Source of the DNA: Diadema setosum
Taxonomy: Eukaryota; Echinodermata; Echinoidea; Diadematoida; Diadematidae
NCBI RefSeq assembly: GCF_964275005.1
Contig: NC_092689.1
Location: 9,257,200 to 9,321,199, forward strand
DNA length: 64,000 nucleotides
Direction: 5' to 3'
Positions 62,469 to 64,000 of this stretch are shown piece by piece (positions within the stretch are counted from its first letter, which is position 1; each line of letters starts with the position of its first letter). The notes under the pieces were generated by a model, which searched no databases, was not told the origin of the DNA, and saw only the letters and a list, made by a program, of their open reading frames with translations. The position numbers and the translations under genes were made by a program.

Positions 62469-64000
62469 GTAAGCACGCCAGCTGACGTCTAGTTCAGACT
62501 TCCTCGTACTTCGTTGTTGTTGCTTCTGCTTCAAGCTGTCGCTGTACTGATTTTTCTTATTCCAATACTCCGATGTTCAAACATGGGCCAGCAAAGACAG
62601 AAGACCTCTTAATGTCATATTACAGACAACACCGAAAAGAGACGTTTAGCATTTAAAGAATAGCAAAGCAATTGAAGCAAAAGAGGTATTTTTTAAAGTT
62701 ATTTTTTTTTTTGCGACCATCAAAAGAAAGAGTAAATCCTATTACCGCAATTGGGAGAAGTTGATTATAATTGGCCAAGAATTAGGGAAGGAATGAAAAG
62801 AAAAACTGTCAGCCGCCTAAGTGGTACTAGGTGTTACAAAAAAAAAAAAAAATTGCTCTGTTTTCAACCCTCTGTACAAAATTTTGATTTTGTACAGGGG
62901 TCAGTTGGCGTGTATGGCAGTGTGTCGTTAACACCCTGACAATGATCCTAAACAATGGCCAGGATTGGAATGTTCTATTACATCTTCATGAGAAATTCCT
63001 TTGTCACGGCTATTCTTTATCCATCCTAATATGCAGTGTATGCAAGCACATGAAAACATGTGCTTATTTTTGTCATGTGCATGCATTTTACCCTTTGACA
63101 TGAATTCAGACTACAGCAATGCCCAGGGCAATTCATCATGAATTGTTAATAAAGCACTCATGTGCCTTGGAGCAAGAAACCAGAAGCCTAGTCAGCAGAA
63201 CTCTGAAAAGGTACTTGGTATTCGTGGTATTCATGTCTATTGTTCAGGGTCATTGTAGGCAAACAATCACACACACTTCATTGGTTCTTGTGTAAAGTTC
63301 AATTATGTACAGTGGGTTCAATTTTGATCAAAATCCAGAACTTAACTTTAAAATTAATCGTAAAATTAACAAAACTGATTCATGCTCTCATATTCAAATC
63401 ACCTCCAACTAGATTGTACACTATTCAGCTATTACTCATATCAATGACAATGTTTTTATGTATAGTTTTCGAACTCTTAAGGATCAAAAGTAGGAAGTAG
63501 GTTTTTTTTTTTTTTGTAACATGAACATCGTCCATGGCACTAACAATGACTGCTGAGATCTCATCCCTCCTCTGCCAAGGCTTTTACCATGCCAAACATA
63601 AATTCTACCCATAAACATGGCCCTAACCCTACTGCTAATCCTCACATCAAACTAAACCTCGCACCCTCTCACAACCCAAACGCTATGTCCTTGGAGAAAA
63701 TAAGACCGGTGCAATTGCCGCAGGAGCAAATGCCATTTCACCATGATAACACGTACGCTTCCTTGATATTCCATTCATTGACATCCAAATGTATACATTT
63801 CTTCATGTATACCATGAATACCACGAAAGAGTATACTCTTTCTCAAGCGATGGCTAATTGGCCACTGATGATCTGGCGCCAATCAGCAATCCCCTAGGTG
63901 TGACATCCAAGTGATACCACCATCGTAAATGTCAGACAGCTGGTATGCCACCCCCCCCCCCCCCCTCATCCCGGTTCATGTTGTAGGGGGTTCTCTAGAT
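62469..64000 (+). other. Intron 2 of the second CYP4 (incomplete)
   Basis: No equivalent of exon 3 of the first gene is present up to the window edge, so this intron is at least 1.53 kb against 0.86 kb in the first copy. Contains T, A and C homopolymer runs only. Confidence 0.55.

Noticed and set aside
63589-63897. 102-residue + strand frame as exon 3 of the second CYP4
   Set aside because: It shows none of the residues expected for that exon and has no matching splice sites.

Overview
The window is animal nuclear DNA: AT-rich, full of microsatellites, MITEs and LINE remains, with spliced genes. The repeat style (GGTCA-rich repeats, TTAAAGG-ended MITEs, CR1/L2-like LINEs) and a CYP4V-like P450 suggest a marine invertebrate deuterostome, most likely an echinoderm. 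This is an inference, not a species call.

The only complete gene is a cytochrome P450 of family 4 on the + strand (23323-37972). I could place eleven coding exons with GT/AG borders, and together they give an unbroken 510-residue protein with the N-terminal anchor, proline hinge, CYP4 I-helix signature, ExxR, PDRF and haem-cysteine motifs. A second CYP4 starts at 61449 and runs off the right edge. Its first two exons match the first gene in length and phase, so this is a tandem CYP4 cluster. Both appear to have a spliced non-coding leader.

Between the two, on the - strand (about 45.25-46.46 kb), lie two exon-like blocks resembling the C-terminal intracellular domain of P2X7 (P2RX7_C). They look decayed, or like part of a very divergent gene.

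The rest is mobile and repetitive DNA. 1.5-6.8 kb holds a GGTCA-rich element with many DR1 motifs and a large tandem array. 7.9-19.7 kb holds a direct duplication, three TTAA-flanked MITEs of T2/Kolobok type, a 5'-truncated LINE and three long palindromes of common design. One of the MITEs encloses a smaller inverted-repeat unit filled with telomere-like repeats. The CYP4 introns carry a hAT-type MITE with a perfect 8-bp target duplication, a LINE tail, a foldback element, and a nested inverted-repeat complex that includes a satellite array. A second array of the same satellite lies at 40.7-41.9 kb. 48.8-51.3 kb is one MITE nested inside another. 52.08-56.04 kb is a nearly full-length CR1/L2-like LINE on the - strand, interrupting a locally duplicated repeat.

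I see no tRNA, rRNA or CRISPR, and no bacterial-type operons.
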